Position numbers and translations under genes: made by a program | Shown here: one piece after another, positions 1 through 10,849 of the stretch | Numbering within the stretch: the first letter of the stretch is position 1 | How the letters are laid out: every line of letters starts with the position of its first letter | The notes under the pieces: generated by a model | The model's input: only the letters and a program-made list of their open reading frames with translations | What the model was told of the DNA's origin: nothing | Database searches by the model: none | From: Mermis nigrescens | Lineage: Eukaryota > Nematoda > Enoplea > Mermithida > Mermithidae | Assembly: GCA_036768485.1 (NCBI GenBank) | Contig: JAVLUZ010000142.1 | Location: 17,171,735-17,235,734 of the forward strand | DNA: 64,000 nucleotides | Reading direction: 5' to 3'

Positions 1-231
1 GGACCCCCCCCATAAACCAAAAGACCCCCCAGAAATCAAAAGACCCCCCCCAGAAATCAATTTTTGAAAATTTTTTTCGTTTTTTTCGCAATTTTTTGAT
101 GCCAATGGATAGTGCTTGATGAGAAACGTCGAAAAATGGTGTTTTTATCGCCATATCACCATTTTTAAGGCCATTTTTTGACATTCAAAAAATCTTGGAC
201 CCCCCCAGAATTTTCTTGCTGCCCACGTATG
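1..231 (+). mobile_element. M1 hAT-like MITE, left end outside window
   Basis: This has the M1 body: C-rich blocks of CCCCCCAGAAATCAAAA type, then TGCCAATGGATAGTGC, GAGAAACGTCGAAAAATGG, GCCATATCACCATTTTTAAG and the end CTTGCTGCCCACGTATG. The left inverted repeat (CACACCTGGGCG in full copies) lies before base 1. It is non-coding and sits in the third intron of the integrin gene. Assignment rests on comparison with complete copies in this window that have exact target duplications. Confidence 0.85.
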
Positions 232-418
232 TCCCTAAGGCGAAAGTAAGTTCAAAGCTAATGTTCTATAACTATTATAGCGTCATGGCGTAATAATTTT
301 TTTGTAATTCCCAATCTAGTGCTAAGTTTCGTGAAAATCAGTGCTGTAATCGCTGTTACATACTTTCAAACAAATCCACACCTTTATCTAATTTTTTAAT
401 TCACGCGACTATTCTTAC

Positions 419-537
419 TATGACAGCGTCATTATTTGGATCATCGGTATCCAGTGCAACAACAGTAGCTCCGAACCACTGATCCGATTTGGAACCGGTC
501 TGGATCATTTTCGAACCATGCAATTCTTCAGTGTGAC
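419..537 (-). CDS. Integrin alpha subunit, coding exon 3
   Basis: On the minus strand an acceptor (TTTTCATAG) precedes 537 and a donor (GTAAGA) follows 419. The 119-bp exon starts with two bases that complete a Gly codon split with exon 2, and ends on a codon boundary. It encodes a stretch with KSDQWFGATVVAL, a hallmark of integrin alpha chains: the K-S-x-Q-W-F/L-G-x-T-V segment that opens the second blade of the extracellular beta-propeller, which binds ligand together with the beta subunit. The next exon would lie left of base 1. The phase match with exon 2, the splice signals and the motif together make this strong, although no single open frame longer than 60 codons shows it. Confidence 0.88.
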
Positions 538-628
538 CTATGAAAATTTTCCATATCACCAGCTAACTCGATATTGCTACAATAGTCATTACGAGGATAA
601 AACTAGGCAGAAATCGATGCCTTGCATC

Positions 629-752
629 CAGGGGCGGTGGCCCAAAATAGTGCGCAAAATTGAGGATTTTTGAGCGATTTTTAGCGATTTTCGGGTTAAA
701 ATGGCTAATTTTTCCGCCCAAGTCAGGGTTCCGCCCCCCCTAGGGGTACCGC
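629..752. mobile_element. M2 hAT-like MITE fragment
   Basis: The start CAGGGGCGG and the body GCGCAAAATTGAGGATTTTTG up to CCCCTAGGGGTACCGC match complete M2 copies at 19828-20004 and 60910-61097. The GATCCGCCACTG terminus is missing, so the right end is deleted. Confidence 0.7.
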
Positions 753-1727
753 GTTAATTCTGATAAGATTCATTTAACCCGAAATCGCGATTTCCAACAA
801 ATAGACATGCAAAACGATTGTGAAGGAATAACTCACCAAAAGCTAATGAACGATGATTGTATTTTATTTTAAATAATTGGTTAAGTATGCATTTCGTTAA
901 CAAATTTTGAAAGCTCGCAGAAAACAAGGAAGTATTTAATCTGGCACTAATGCAATAAAAGTGTATGTTCGTGCTTCTGAAAATCTCTGCTTGCATCGCG
1001 AAAGTAATGTGAAAATTCGGAAATTCATGTTGGCTTTCAAAGCCACCAATGATTACAATCGACATGTACTTAAAATAAAAAAATAACAAAAACGGTCACT
1101 TCTAAATCAGCGTTACACAGTCCACAATTTCAGAATATCAGTATAGTTACCACCCAATGACAGCAGGATTCGTAACAGAGAGCAGCATTCTAACTTTCCT
1201 AGATTACCAGAAACAGTCCAAAAATCCGTTCTTTTAGCGCAAAACTGCATTTTTCGCCACTTTTCACTGTCTAAAATTATGTCTGTCACGAAGATTTCCT
1301 TTGAAATTTCGAATATTTTGAAAATCAATTAAGCAAGAACAATGTTTATTAATTGTGAAAATAACGTTTAGCACTAAAAGCCTGATAAGGGAAGTTGAGC
1401 TGCCGAGTTAAATAAATTAACTGCAGGCCCAGGCCCCACTCTTTGTAGTCTAACGCTTATAGCAAAAACGAAACACTATGAAAGAAGCTCAAAAATGACG
1501 CTGAAAAATTTACAGAATTTTTACTAAAATATGAGATAAAACATTATATCTTGCTAAGTTCGCCGTAGAAATATATGTAAAAGCCACCGAATCATCGATG
1601 CGCTGAAAAACTACATCACATTAATCATTATTGTCATAGCCAAAAATCATTATTATATTTTTATAATTGTCCTTCATCTCGCCTACTTCACGTTGTGCCC
1701 AAGAAGGTTCAGGAGTCAGGACAGGAC

Positions 1728-2405
1728 CATAGGTGCACGGCATGGCTGATCTGAGGGAAGGGCTTTGGGGGGTCAAGCATTGAGCTTTTTTGGACCAAAA
1801 TGACCTCAACAACTGGCATAAACGCTGAAATAGTGTTAAAACTACGTTATTACATAGTTTCTTGTCAATTTTTTGCACTTTCGAAGATAATTTTCAATTT
1901 TCATCCATTTTTGGTATTCGTTTTGCCTCATTTTCCCCAAAAAAATTTCTCATTTTTTTATTCTGGGGGGCTAGACCCAGGGGCGTAGCTGGCCTTCTAA
2001 ATTTGAGGAGGGGTTGAAAATGTTGAAGTCTTATATCTCAACAACTACTCGCAGATAGACAAAAATAATGGTGTTTTTGAGCTTCCAACAGCAACATCTA
2101 CGCATTAAAAAAAGTTTTTAGAAATATAAATTTATTTGAATCATATTAAAAATATTAAAAAATATGCCGCATGCAAATAAATAGGCGTGAAGCGCCCGAA
2201 AATTTTAAGCTTATTAGTTCAAAAGTGTGCTAAAATCTATTTAAGCGGTTTTTCTGATGAAGCTTAAAAATTTTCCATTTTTCACTTTGGGGGAACCATG
2301 TGAAAAGTTCTCGTACTTCCAAAATTTTGGGGGGACTAGTCCCCGAGTCTCCCCCCCCACAGCTACGCCACTGTCATGATTCCAACCCCCCCTCCGTGCA
2401 TGTCT
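1728..2405 (+). mobile_element. M3 element interrupted by an M4 element
   Basis: M3 starts CATAGGTGCACGG and ends CCGTGCATGTCT. It carries the M3 body (GAGCTTTTTTGGACCAAAATG, then CTCAACAACTGGCATAA). The flanks GACAGGAC (1720-1727) and GTCAGGAC (2406-2413) match at 7 of 8 bases. The M4 element at 1978-2373 splits it. Assignment is by comparison with the uninterrupted copy just downstream. Confidence 0.7.
1978..2373 (+). mobile_element. M4 hAT-like element inside M3
   Basis: It begins CAGGGGCGTAGCTGG and ends CAGCTACGCCACTG, which are clear inverted termini of hAT style. It contains a GCGTGAAGCGCCCGAAAATTT segment and no coding capacity. The immediate flanks do not show a clean 8-bp duplication, so the exact ends may be off by a few bases. 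Confidence 0.7.
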
Positions 2406-2413
2406 GTCAGGAC

Positions 2414-2694
2414 CATAGATGCACAATAAGGCCGATCTGGGCTGGTCAGCCGGTCTGGAGGGTCAAGAATTGAGCTTTCTTGGGCCAAAATGACCTCAAA
2501 AACTTGCATAAGCGCTAAAATAGTGTTAACTCTACGATGTTCTAGTCAATTTAATGCAATTTTGGAGAAAATTTTCAATTTTCATTCATTTTGGCCTTCA
2601 TTCTGCCTCATTTTCCCCGAAAATTTTACCATTCTTCCATTCTAAGAGGAAGAGGGATTAGACCCCAACTCCCATCGCCCCTTGTGCATGTCTG
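2414..2694 (+). mobile_element. M3 hAT-like MITE, complete
   Basis: It starts CATAGATGCACAA and ends TTGTGCATGTCTG, an imperfect 13-bp inverted repeat. It is flanked on both sides by GTCAGGAC (2406-2413 and 2695-2702), an exact 8-bp duplication of hAT form. The 281-bp body has no ORF. It lies directly beside another M3 copy. Confidence 0.8.
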
Positions 2695-2889
2695 GTCAGG
2701 ACCACTCTAAGGCCCTAATCACTGCCGCTAATCCTCAATTAATCATAGGTAGCGCATTAGCGCGTACCTATAATATACTTGGGCACCCCCAGCATATGTC
2801 TACCCCCTACAGCTAAAACGGGACACTTCTGTGTGGTCCGGTTTTTTTAGAGATATATAATGAAAAAATTCGCTTCCTATGTTTTTTGT

Positions 2890-3960
2890 TTTTAAAAATC
2901 AATACCCGGTATGTAAAGAGCGTGTAAAGTTTTACTGTAATGTTATAGCATAGTTTCTTAAATTTTGGTCGGTCACACGTTTTTTCTAACTCAGTTTTGC
3001 AGACTGTTTACTCTGGATTTTTTAATTGTAACCAATTGAGTAAGCTCGATACTATATTTTTAATTTTTTTGAATATTGCTTATTTTCAGAGTAGCAGTGG
3101 AAAGAGTGTAAAGAGACTGAGGGTAAGAAGACACATTTCGGCCTATATATGATCTGCCAACAACTCCGATTATGATTCCTAAAAACTTTGTATCGGCAGA
3201 TATGTATTACGACTGAAGGGCTACTTTTGGCTTACCAGCAAATTTTTGTACACTCAATATGGAGTTAGATCTATGAGTTTAAACTTTACACTCTAGTAAA
3301 TAGTGTAAAAAACAGATTTTGTCTAAGATTTCTCTACCAACTTTTCCACTTATAAGTCGGGATAAATTGAATAAAATAGAAATAAAGTTCCTCCTAAGGG
3401 CTAAACGTGGCAGCAAACGGCGTTTAAAAAGCGCAATATTGAGTTATTTAAGGGGGTGTAAAGTTCGTAATCAGGGTGAAATGGGCGAAAAAACACGTTT
3501 TTCCCTATTTTTATTAGTAAATATCTCAAATTTGCAGAACAGAAGTTTTGCACATACAAACGTACTACGCTTCAAATGCTACAAACTGGCCCGAACCGAA
3601 TCTCTTTACGCTCAATAAGGAGTTAGTTCAAGATTTTTAAAGTTTGCAATGTGGCGGATGGTGGAAAGTACGTTTTTGTCCGTTTTTTTGTTCGCCACTT
3701 TCTCCACTTAGAATTTGCGATATGTCGAATAGAATGAAAATAAAGTACTTTTTAAGGGGAACACGTCACAACAAATTGCCTTTATTTGCATCAATATTTA
3801 GCTTTTTCGGGAGGTGTTAAGTCAAAAATTGGGTTTTAAACGTGTTTCTGTCTTGTTTTTTTCTGCTAACTTCTCCGGTTATGAGTCTGGACATGATCTC
3901 AAATCTAAAAATGTGCCAAGAATCAAACGTGATACGCCAGTTGGGCACGTTTGTTTAAAC
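2890..3960. repeat. Diverged tandem repeat, period about 358 bp
   Basis: Landmarks recur at about 358-bp spacing: CTCAATATGGAGTTAG near 3253 and CTCAATAAGGAGTTAG near 3611; ATAAAGTTCCTCCTAAGGG and ATAAAGTACTTTTTAAGGG follow in step. A weaker earlier unit starts near 2890. The units share phrases such as 'ACTTTACACTC' and 'CACTTATAAGTC'. I see no coding function. Confidence 0.6.
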
Positions 3961-4246
3961 TGAACAGCGATGTAAAATGGTTTACATCGAAAATTTATTT
4001 GCTTCAATAGTTTATTTCAATCTGCAGGCCGCAAAATATACTTAGATTTTTTGCGTTGCTCAGAGAAAGTCTGATTTTTAACAGATTTTGCGACTTTAGA
4101 CAAATACATAGGTGGCTTTTTCCTAGTCCCCTCCTTTTACATCCTTAATAATCCACAATCCTGAGTATATTCGTCTTTTTGTTTCATCGAAACTTTTTCT
4201 TTGCTATCGATATAATAGGCTTTAGAAGATAAGTAAGTCTGTAAAC

Positions 4247-4365
4247 CTTTTCGGTCAAAATATTGCACAGTGCAGCGAGACGAAAGGCTGGAACATTTGT
4301 ACACTGCTCCGCCTCGGATCACGTCCGGCTGTCCACTATTCGCCCTTGGCGCCCCGACCAATAGT
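4247..4365 (-). CDS. Integrin alpha subunit, coding exon 2
   Basis: On the minus strand the acceptor (TTTTAAATTTTAG) precedes 4365 and the donor (AAAAG then GTTTAC) follows 4247. The exon encodes LLVGAPRANSGQPDVIRGG followed by AVYKC, then a Cys-flanked loop ending FDRK. This is the first FG-GAP repeat of integrin alpha chains, whose family signature is L-L-V-G-A-P-(R/K)-A then G-A-V-Y-(K/R)-C. One base (A) completes the Thr codon begun in exon 1, and the last G pairs with the first two bases of exon 3. Reading through the donor gives an unrelated C-terminus and a stop about 36 codons later. A second possible donor at 4140 was rejected because it breaks phase with exon 3. Propeller folding and the disulfide are inferred from the family. 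Confidence 0.93.
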
Positions 4366-4659
4366 CTAAAATTTAAAATGTGAGCTGCTTGTTTTTATTT
4401 ATTATTATTTTGACTGCTTTATTCTGAATATTCCGACCAATAATTTATAATAAAATCTGATAATAATAACAATAATATCGATAATATTAATGTTTAATAA
4501 TTATGTTGGTTACTAAAAATTCAGAATTTAGAAAAAATGTATTTATAGCTATTTAATAATAATTATATTCGTAATACTTTAAAATCATATCATTCATGAT
4601 AAAATTGATAGATGAATTAGTAACGATAGCTAATAATTTAATCAAGTCGTTGACCTTTA

Positions 4660-5390
4660 CTCTATAACAAATCTGCAAAATATTGAAATTGACCAGAAAC
4701 TGTAGATAATACGAATATAGCTTACTCTATTCTTAGCTTATGCCAGTTTTTGAGGCCCTTTCGGCTCAAGAAAGCGCTCGTGGATCCAAGAGCGTTACCA
4801 GGGTTTTATTTCGGGGAGGGCGAAATTTTTGAAGAACTTTGTCTCGATAACTATTAGGGGATACGCGAAAATAATGGCATTTTTGAACGTTTCTCGACGA
4901 GATGTCATGGTGAAACAAAAATTTAGAAAAAAATTGAAAAATTTTCCTGCTTGATTTCAATATTGGATATCAAAAATCTATCTTTTAAGCTACCTTTATG
5001 ACTAATTTCTTAATATCAACTTAAAGTTTGACTCCAAAACATTTCGAAATTCTCGTCTTTGCATTGAAATTTACATTTTTGCACAGAAAACTAATGCAGA
5101 AAATAATAGATCGGCGCGTGAAGCGCCGAAAATCGTTGACATATTCGCTATTTTCAAGTCAAATCTGGGCTTCTACGGTAATAAATGAGATAGGAAATAA
5201 GAAATCCGGCGCGAAGCACCGGAAAATTTTGAGTTTAGTAGCTCAAAAGTTTGCTAAAAACGCATTTTCGCTGTCCTTTTAGAAGACTTCGAGAATTTTT
5301 AATTTTTTTCTCCGGGGACCCTTGTGAGAAATGAAAATATTTTTTCATTCCGGGGGCGCCCCCCCGGCTGATTACGCTCCTGCATGCACC
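4660..5390 (-). mobile_element. M3 copy split by an M4-like element (4787-5382)
   Basis: Reverse-oriented M3 text (CCAGAAACTGTAGAT near 4690, CCAGTTTTTGAGG near 4744) stops at 4786 and resumes at 5383 with CATGCACC. The insert starts CAAGAGCGTTACCAGG and ends GATTACGCTCCTG, an inverted repeat of M4 type. Inside it is a GCGCGTGAAGCGCCGAAAA module near 5113. The outer left boundary is approximate. Confidence 0.55.
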
Positions 5391-6034
5391 TACGGTCGCT
5401 ACGAACGGAAAGACTTCAGGGCGCCTTATTTTGTTTTTATTGATTATGTGCATTTCGGACGAAATTCGGTGCGATAACATCAAATTTTTGACCTATTATC
5501 AAAAGCTCACGTCATATTCGTAACACAAGAATCAGTCGATTTTTTAATTACGACACCGAACCTTCAATTACCAAAACTATTTGTAAAGCAATAAAAATAT
5601 CTAAACATGAAAAATCATGTCCTACTTTACTGATAAGCATTCTGGGGAAAAATTTATTTTTCTGCGTATTTTAAGAGATCCACATAAATGTCAACTGATA
5701 TTAAAACAAGAGCAATAAAATGGTGATAAGCGACAACTGAATCGATTTTCGAATTTTATTTGCTGTGAATATTGCGAATAATAAGTACTTATTCACGGTA
5801 GTTATATATTTAAAAAAATCATATTGAAATCGACCGATAAATTCAATTATACTTTTCACGTTTTTATCTCTTTTTTCCAAAATTCCTAGCCGAATAATTC
5901 TTTGAATTAATAAACAAAATAGTTGATTTATCATAAATAACATTGTTATATATATTCTAAGGTAGTCATTCTTATGCATTTGGTACTGATTATTTTGAAG
6001 CGAGTAAAAAAACTTTGAGTACCTATATCGCTAC

Positions 6035-6684
6035 CATGCATGTGGGAAATTGAATGTCTTAGACCCCTCAGAATATAAAAATGGGAAATTTTCTGTGGGC
6101 AATGAGGCAGAATGTAGGCCAAGCAGGATGTGGATCAAACATTTTCTGCAAAATGTTTGAAATCCAGAAACTGTAGATTTTTATAATTTTTGCTATTTCA
6201 GCATTTAGACCAGTCTTTGAGGTCATTTTAGCTTAAGAAAGCTCTCTGGATGACCCCCGGCATATGTTTACAGCATGGGAATTCAGGGGGTAAAGCCGCA
6301 AAAAACTTTCAAAAAGTGCCTTTTTGGGCTAAAAACGATTAGTAACGTCAGACAAACTATTTTTTACGTTTCTTATAACAATCGTACTTTCTAAAATATA
6401 AAAAAATCTCAGAGTTTTTGGAAAAATTGAGTAAATTGAACAACACATAGTAAAAAAATGTGAATATGGGCGAAGCGCCGAAAATGTGAGACTTTTGCGT
6501 TAAAAATGAGCTGAAAACGCTTAAATAGGCACACGTTTTACAATTTTTACGAAAAATCGACAATTCTGGGGGTCGCAGCTATTTTGCGGGGGTTGAGGGT
6601 CAGTAGCCATTCTGGGGGGTCAAACCACCCATCCCAAGAACACGTATGCTCTCCCCCGACCGGTTATGCCTGCATCTATGTACG
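6035..6684 (-). mobile_element. M3 copy split by an M7 element
   Basis: Reverse-oriented M3 text runs from CATGCATGTGGG and resumes after the M7 insert with GACCGGTTATGCCTGCATC. The flanks ATCGCTAC (6027-6034) and GTCGCTAC (6685-6692) match at 7 of 8 bases. The right end is less certain because the following bases are also shared with the copy near 5395. Confidence 0.55.
6261..6648 (+). mobile_element. M7 element inside M3
   Basis: It begins CATATGTTTACAGCATGGG and ends CCCAAGAACACGTATG. The ends form a short CATA(T/C)GT inverted repeat. The body (GGGCTAAAAACGATTAGTAAC, GGGCGAAGCGCCG near 6470, CAATTCTGGGGGTCGCAGC) matches M7 copies at 21175-21590, 31671-32055 (reverse) and about 47157-47551 (reverse). 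No ORF. Confidence 0.65.
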
Positions 6685-7497
6685 GTCGCTACGGAGGGAA
6701 GACTTCAGGGGGCGACAGGGGCATGGAATAGACTATAGTAATTGCATAACCTTGTTTTACATGATGGATTTTTAGATGGAAATTTGTCGTCTTTATACGT
6801 GATGCGTTAAAAAATGAAAATTGCCTTGTGACGCATCAAAGTTTTAATTAGACCAAGATCTTCGTCGAGCTTATCTTAAGTAATTTAAGTTACTACAGAC
6901 CCCAAAAACGTGATAACAAGAAAAGAGTATAAATTATAAGCAAGGTTTTGCGTAGAAAACTTCGATAAATCTCAAAGAAACGGAGACAATACTCGTACAA
7001 AGCTGCGCGGAAACAAAATAATAAGTCTGTTGGTCATTAATTTGACTAGGGATGAATGAAACAAGATTTTGTGAAAATTAGTAAATAGCAAAAATGAGAT
7101 TAGTGAAACGACTTGAATTTGTGGATTTGTAGGTTTTTCACATCAGTGACTAATTTTTTGAATCAAAAATATTTCGTTACTTACATAGTTCATAATTATA
7201 AGGAAAACTTTTGAATAAAAGAATAACCTTTTCGATTATTTGCTTAGAAAGGTTCAGAAAGCCCTAAACGGTTTAATTATTTTTAAAATATCGAGAAACG
7301 TTGCTCACTCTACTGCATTCAGATCTTCAAAAAGCTCTGAGGACCGTAATGAATAAATGCAAATAAATAATTTTTGAAGAAAAGTATAAAAAGAGTGGCG
7401 GTAACTTTATTTATTGGACAGTTGCTTTGCTACCTCCCATGCCAATTTAATAATGAAATAGATACTTCACTATTTTTTATTCTCTTCTGATACTTAC

Positions 7498-7676
7498 GTA
7501 TATTCCTCGGGTCCATTTTTGTGCATGGCCACGTCATATCCGAACATGGTGTTCTTGGTGCCTCTATGCACAACTCTCATGCCGGCGCCAGTACCCAGAT
7601 TAAACGACGAGCAAATCGAGGTCAAGCAATAAAACGTAATTAGCACCAAGTTGAATCTACCAAAATATTTATACAT
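7498..7676 (-). CDS. Integrin alpha subunit, first coding exon
   Basis: The ATG is at 7676-7674 in an A-rich context. The first 24 or so residues are hydrophobic after a short basic start (YKYFGR) and end at a likely signal-peptidase site before FNLGTG. Mature integrin alpha chains typically begin F/Y-N-(L/V/I). The exon continues with VVHRGTKNTMFGYDVAMHKN, the conserved Y-x-G-x-x-x-x-x-F-G-Y/F-S-V segment that begins the beta-propeller. A consensus donor GTAAGTA follows base 7498 and splits a Thr codon after two bases, matching exon 2. The receptor would act at the plasma membrane as a heterodimer with a beta chain in matrix adhesion. I cannot say which alpha class it is from about 140 residues. 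Other 5' UTR exons may lie upstream. Confidence 0.9.
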
Positions 7677-10614
7677 TTTTCTGTCGTTTGATCCGAAATA
7701 TCAAAGCGGCAACTGTTCCAGCCGAAAATTGGTCTGCTTTAACCAACGATTAAAATAACGGCGAACGGGAAAAGGAAAAGTAACAAAGTCAAAGATAATG
7801 TAGCAATTTTGGCAGTAGGAGCAGGACGATAATCCGCCGTTATTTTACTCCCAAAGAAACGTATAACGATCCAGGCGCCGAATTTTGAATGAATTAGTGG
7901 CGGAGAACAGGAGTCCTAATTTTTTCCAATGATCGCGTGAGATTTAGGCAAAATATTTACTACCGTCTGATTTACATGGCTAAAGCTGCGATAAAGCTCG
8001 AGAAATTGCCGATCATTGCTGGCTTGTAATTGAATAAAGCGAGCCTATTTATTCCATAAGCTGTTTCGCAAACAAATTGTACATATACATAATCTCTTAA
8101 ATCGAAAAACAAAGTGGAGGAAGCAAACGAAAAAAGCAAGTGCTTTCAACGTATCAAGCGGATTCTGATAAATGCTATACGTTAAAGATTAAAGTGCGCT
8201 AAAATCAACGTTTTTTCCTCGAATTAAACAACTAGGGCATAAATTGCGCTAAGAACATTCGTTTTTTGTTCTCGACAACATGTCCGTTTATATCAACAAA
8301 ACAAATCCATCACGAATTCGGAGAATCGCATTGGGTTTGTTTATCCTATCCATTAAATGAGTATTCTGGGTGGCTGGTCGAAATTCTGAAGAATCAGCCG
8401 ACTTTTGCAATAAAACAACCGTTTTTAGTTTATAATGTTCTTTGAAAATCAATGATTTTACGCCGAGCAAGCGATTACTGATCAGAGTATATTTCTTCAG
8501 AGTTCAAATGGTACCAAAACCCAGGTAGCGACTTTGTTAGAGCGATCGGCTTTAACTTCAAGAAGCTTGCCTGGAACATGCAAAAATATTTATTAATATT
8601 CAGCTTCACATCGTCGGAAGATTTATTGCTCCCTTTCCTTCTGATCAGCTTGCATGCTTAAAGCAATATTAAACAAGGTGGAATGGACATAAAAACGAAG
8701 TTGCCTTACTCGTCTTCAGAATAAATATAATTATAGAGATGAGGTTGTCCAGAAATTTTTTATGACTTTTATATCTCCGGCTTGTTTTTTTACTACGTTC
8801 GACACATATACGCATAACTTATTTTTATTTATTAGTAAAAATACTGTATGTAACGATGCCGAGTTAGCAATAAAAAATTAACGCCACGCGAGCAACTTAA
8901 AACCGCACGTGTCAGACAGATGGCCGTCGCGTCTTGTGTCGTTTTCTGCTTTTTCTCTACTTGCCCCAATAAAATAGCTAAAACAACCGCTGAGAACAGC
9001 TCGCAAAAAAGTTAGTTTTTATAGCATTGCATTTGTCAGTATACAGCGAAGAAATAAGTATACTCGTAGCAAGTGTTCAGCCATTCAAAAATGTTCAATA
9101 AAATTTAACGCAAGAATTTCGCAGCATTTAATTTTAAACCGCGCGCACAAACTTTAAAATTTAGAGCGGTTTAACGAAGGATGTGACACAACACGTAATT
9201 TGCAATTCAAATCGATCTGGCAAAGAATCATCATTTGGCTTAAAATATGAAAAAGAATCTGCGAAAAACATCGGTTTTTGGGACCTTTTGAACAATTTCC
9301 CCGCCACCGTTTTTTGAGAGACGAAATAAAGATACAATAATCAAATTTTAGGTATGAATGTAAACAACCTTTATTGACTTCTGCATGAATAATTAGAACA
9401 AGAAGTCATAAGCTAGTTGTATGTAAATTTTCATTACTGCAGCTGTTATGGATCGGCTAAAAAACGGTGACGGAGAAATTGTTCAAAAGGTCCGGATTTT
9501 GTTCGATTTGAAAAGAAAATATTTAGCCAGATCATTCTTTCGAGACAACAATAACATGTGTGAATACGATTAGATCGTCCAAAAATCGATTATGTATTTC
9601 TATTTCGATTTTGCGCGTAAACTCACTTCTGGAATCAATGTAAAAAGTTTTTCGATCGCGATGACATAGCGAATAAATTTTGATTAAATGATGGAATCAA
9701 AATTTCGAAGACAATGAATAAGCTAAAGTTGTTGGCTGCATAGCGTGATTTTTTTGGGGTATTGTGTACATTTGAAGATAGCAGGCATTATACGTGTCAC
9801 AGCAGATTTGTTTTTTACATTGAAGTTCTTGCTCAAGAAGGACGGATTGAAATTCGAAATGGTCTTAATTGTACTTTATGCTTCTCTTCAGCCCTTCATG
9901 TTAAGACCATTCGCGAGTGCGAAAAAATCCAGATTGGGGAAAACGGAAAATATATAATATACCTATAGTTGGTATAATTTTGACTTGAATAAAAAAGCTA
10001 CAAACACATACACATCGTTTGATATTGATTATTTTGCAAAAAAGCATAATAGCTGGACGCCTAAATAAAACTTATGTGAAAGATCAACGCTTAACAACCG
10101 GAAACTTCAGGAACGAGTGCGTATGCAAATGCACGTTGAGCAAATTTTATGTAGAATTAAGCTAACATAAAAACGAGTAGCGCACTGCAAGACTTTAGGG
10201 GAAAACGAACAATTGGAAAAAAGAATTACCAAATAAATGGCTTAATAGCAGAAGCCCGCGGCTCAGCACGTAATTACAATATGCAAATACACTAACACTA
10301 CTTAATATTTCTTTATTAAAATCTCTCTCTCCATTCGTCGTTCAAGAAGCATGGTTGCCTGTTATTTTTATCAGAAGGAATTTTTATGCGAAAAGTTGAA
10401 GCAGGTGTATAAAATATATATAATTCATAATTTTTAATTTTCATTAGAGCACGAAGAAGCGTTTTCGGGTGCTAAAATGCGGTGAAATCGAATAACAAGA
10501 ATGAACACTTTCGTACATTTATAAACGTGCACAAAATTTAAAAACTTGAAGTGCCTTTAACTAAAAGCTCATTCGATTAAAGAACAACAAATACTAATAA
10601 ATCAGAAGCACAAC
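7677..10614. other. Region upstream of the integrin start, nothing assigned
   Basis: AT-rich DNA between the integrin start codon and the first M1 copy to the right. It should hold the integrin promoter or 5' UTR, but I see no secure TATA box, initiator or splice acceptor. Two overlapping short frames near 9745-9968 have no recognised motif. No repeat family was recognised. Confidence 0.5.
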
Positions 10615-10849
10615 CACACCTGGGCGTGCAGGGTTTAGGGTATGCACCCCCAAGAAACCAAAATACCCCCCAGAATTCAATTTTTGAAAATTTTGTTCGT
10701 TTTTTTCGCAATTTTCTGATACCAATGGATAGTGCTCGATGAGAAACGTCGAAAAATGGTGTTTTTTCGCCATACCGCCATTTTTAAGGCCATTTTTGAC
10801 CTTTGAAAAATCTTGCATCCCCCCAGAATTTTCTTGCTGCCCACGTATG
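10615..10849 (+). mobile_element. M1 hAT-like MITE, complete
   Basis: It starts CACACCTGGGCGTG and ends TTGCTGCCCACGTATG, giving imperfect inverted ends (CACACCTGGGC against CATACGTGGGC). Both sides carry AGCACAAC (10607-10614 and 10850-10857), an exact 8-bp target duplication. The 235-bp body is non-coding. Confidence 0.93.

Larger units (their letters stand above)
538..4246 (-). other. Integrin intron 2 (about 3.7 kb)
   Basis: The intron lies between coding exons 2 and 3 on the minus strand. It contains an M2 fragment (629-752), an M3 copy interrupted by an M4 element (1728-2405), a second M3 copy (2414-2694) and a diverged tandem repeat (about 2890-3960). Between 753 and 1727 I see only AT-rich DNA with no recognisable gene or repeat boundary. 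Confidence 0.75.
4366..7497 (-). other. Integrin intron 1 (about 3.1 kb)
   Basis: The intron lies between integrin coding exons 1 and 2. It holds two interrupted reverse-oriented M3 copies (about 4660-5390 with an M4-like insert, and about 6035-6684 with an M7 insert). The stretches 5400-6020 and 6700-7490 are AT-rich with nothing recognised. Confidence 0.75.

Noticed and set aside
4137..4246. Continuation of integrin exon 2 to a stop or to a donor at 4140
   Set aside because: The donor at 4246 gives the phase needed by exon 3 and the family sequence ends there; the extension has no similarity to integrins.
9745..9968. Two overlapping frames, one with several Cys and His residues resembling a zinc-finger exon
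   Set aside because: Spacing does not fit C2H2, THAP, BED or FLYWCH fingers, and there are no matching splice signals.
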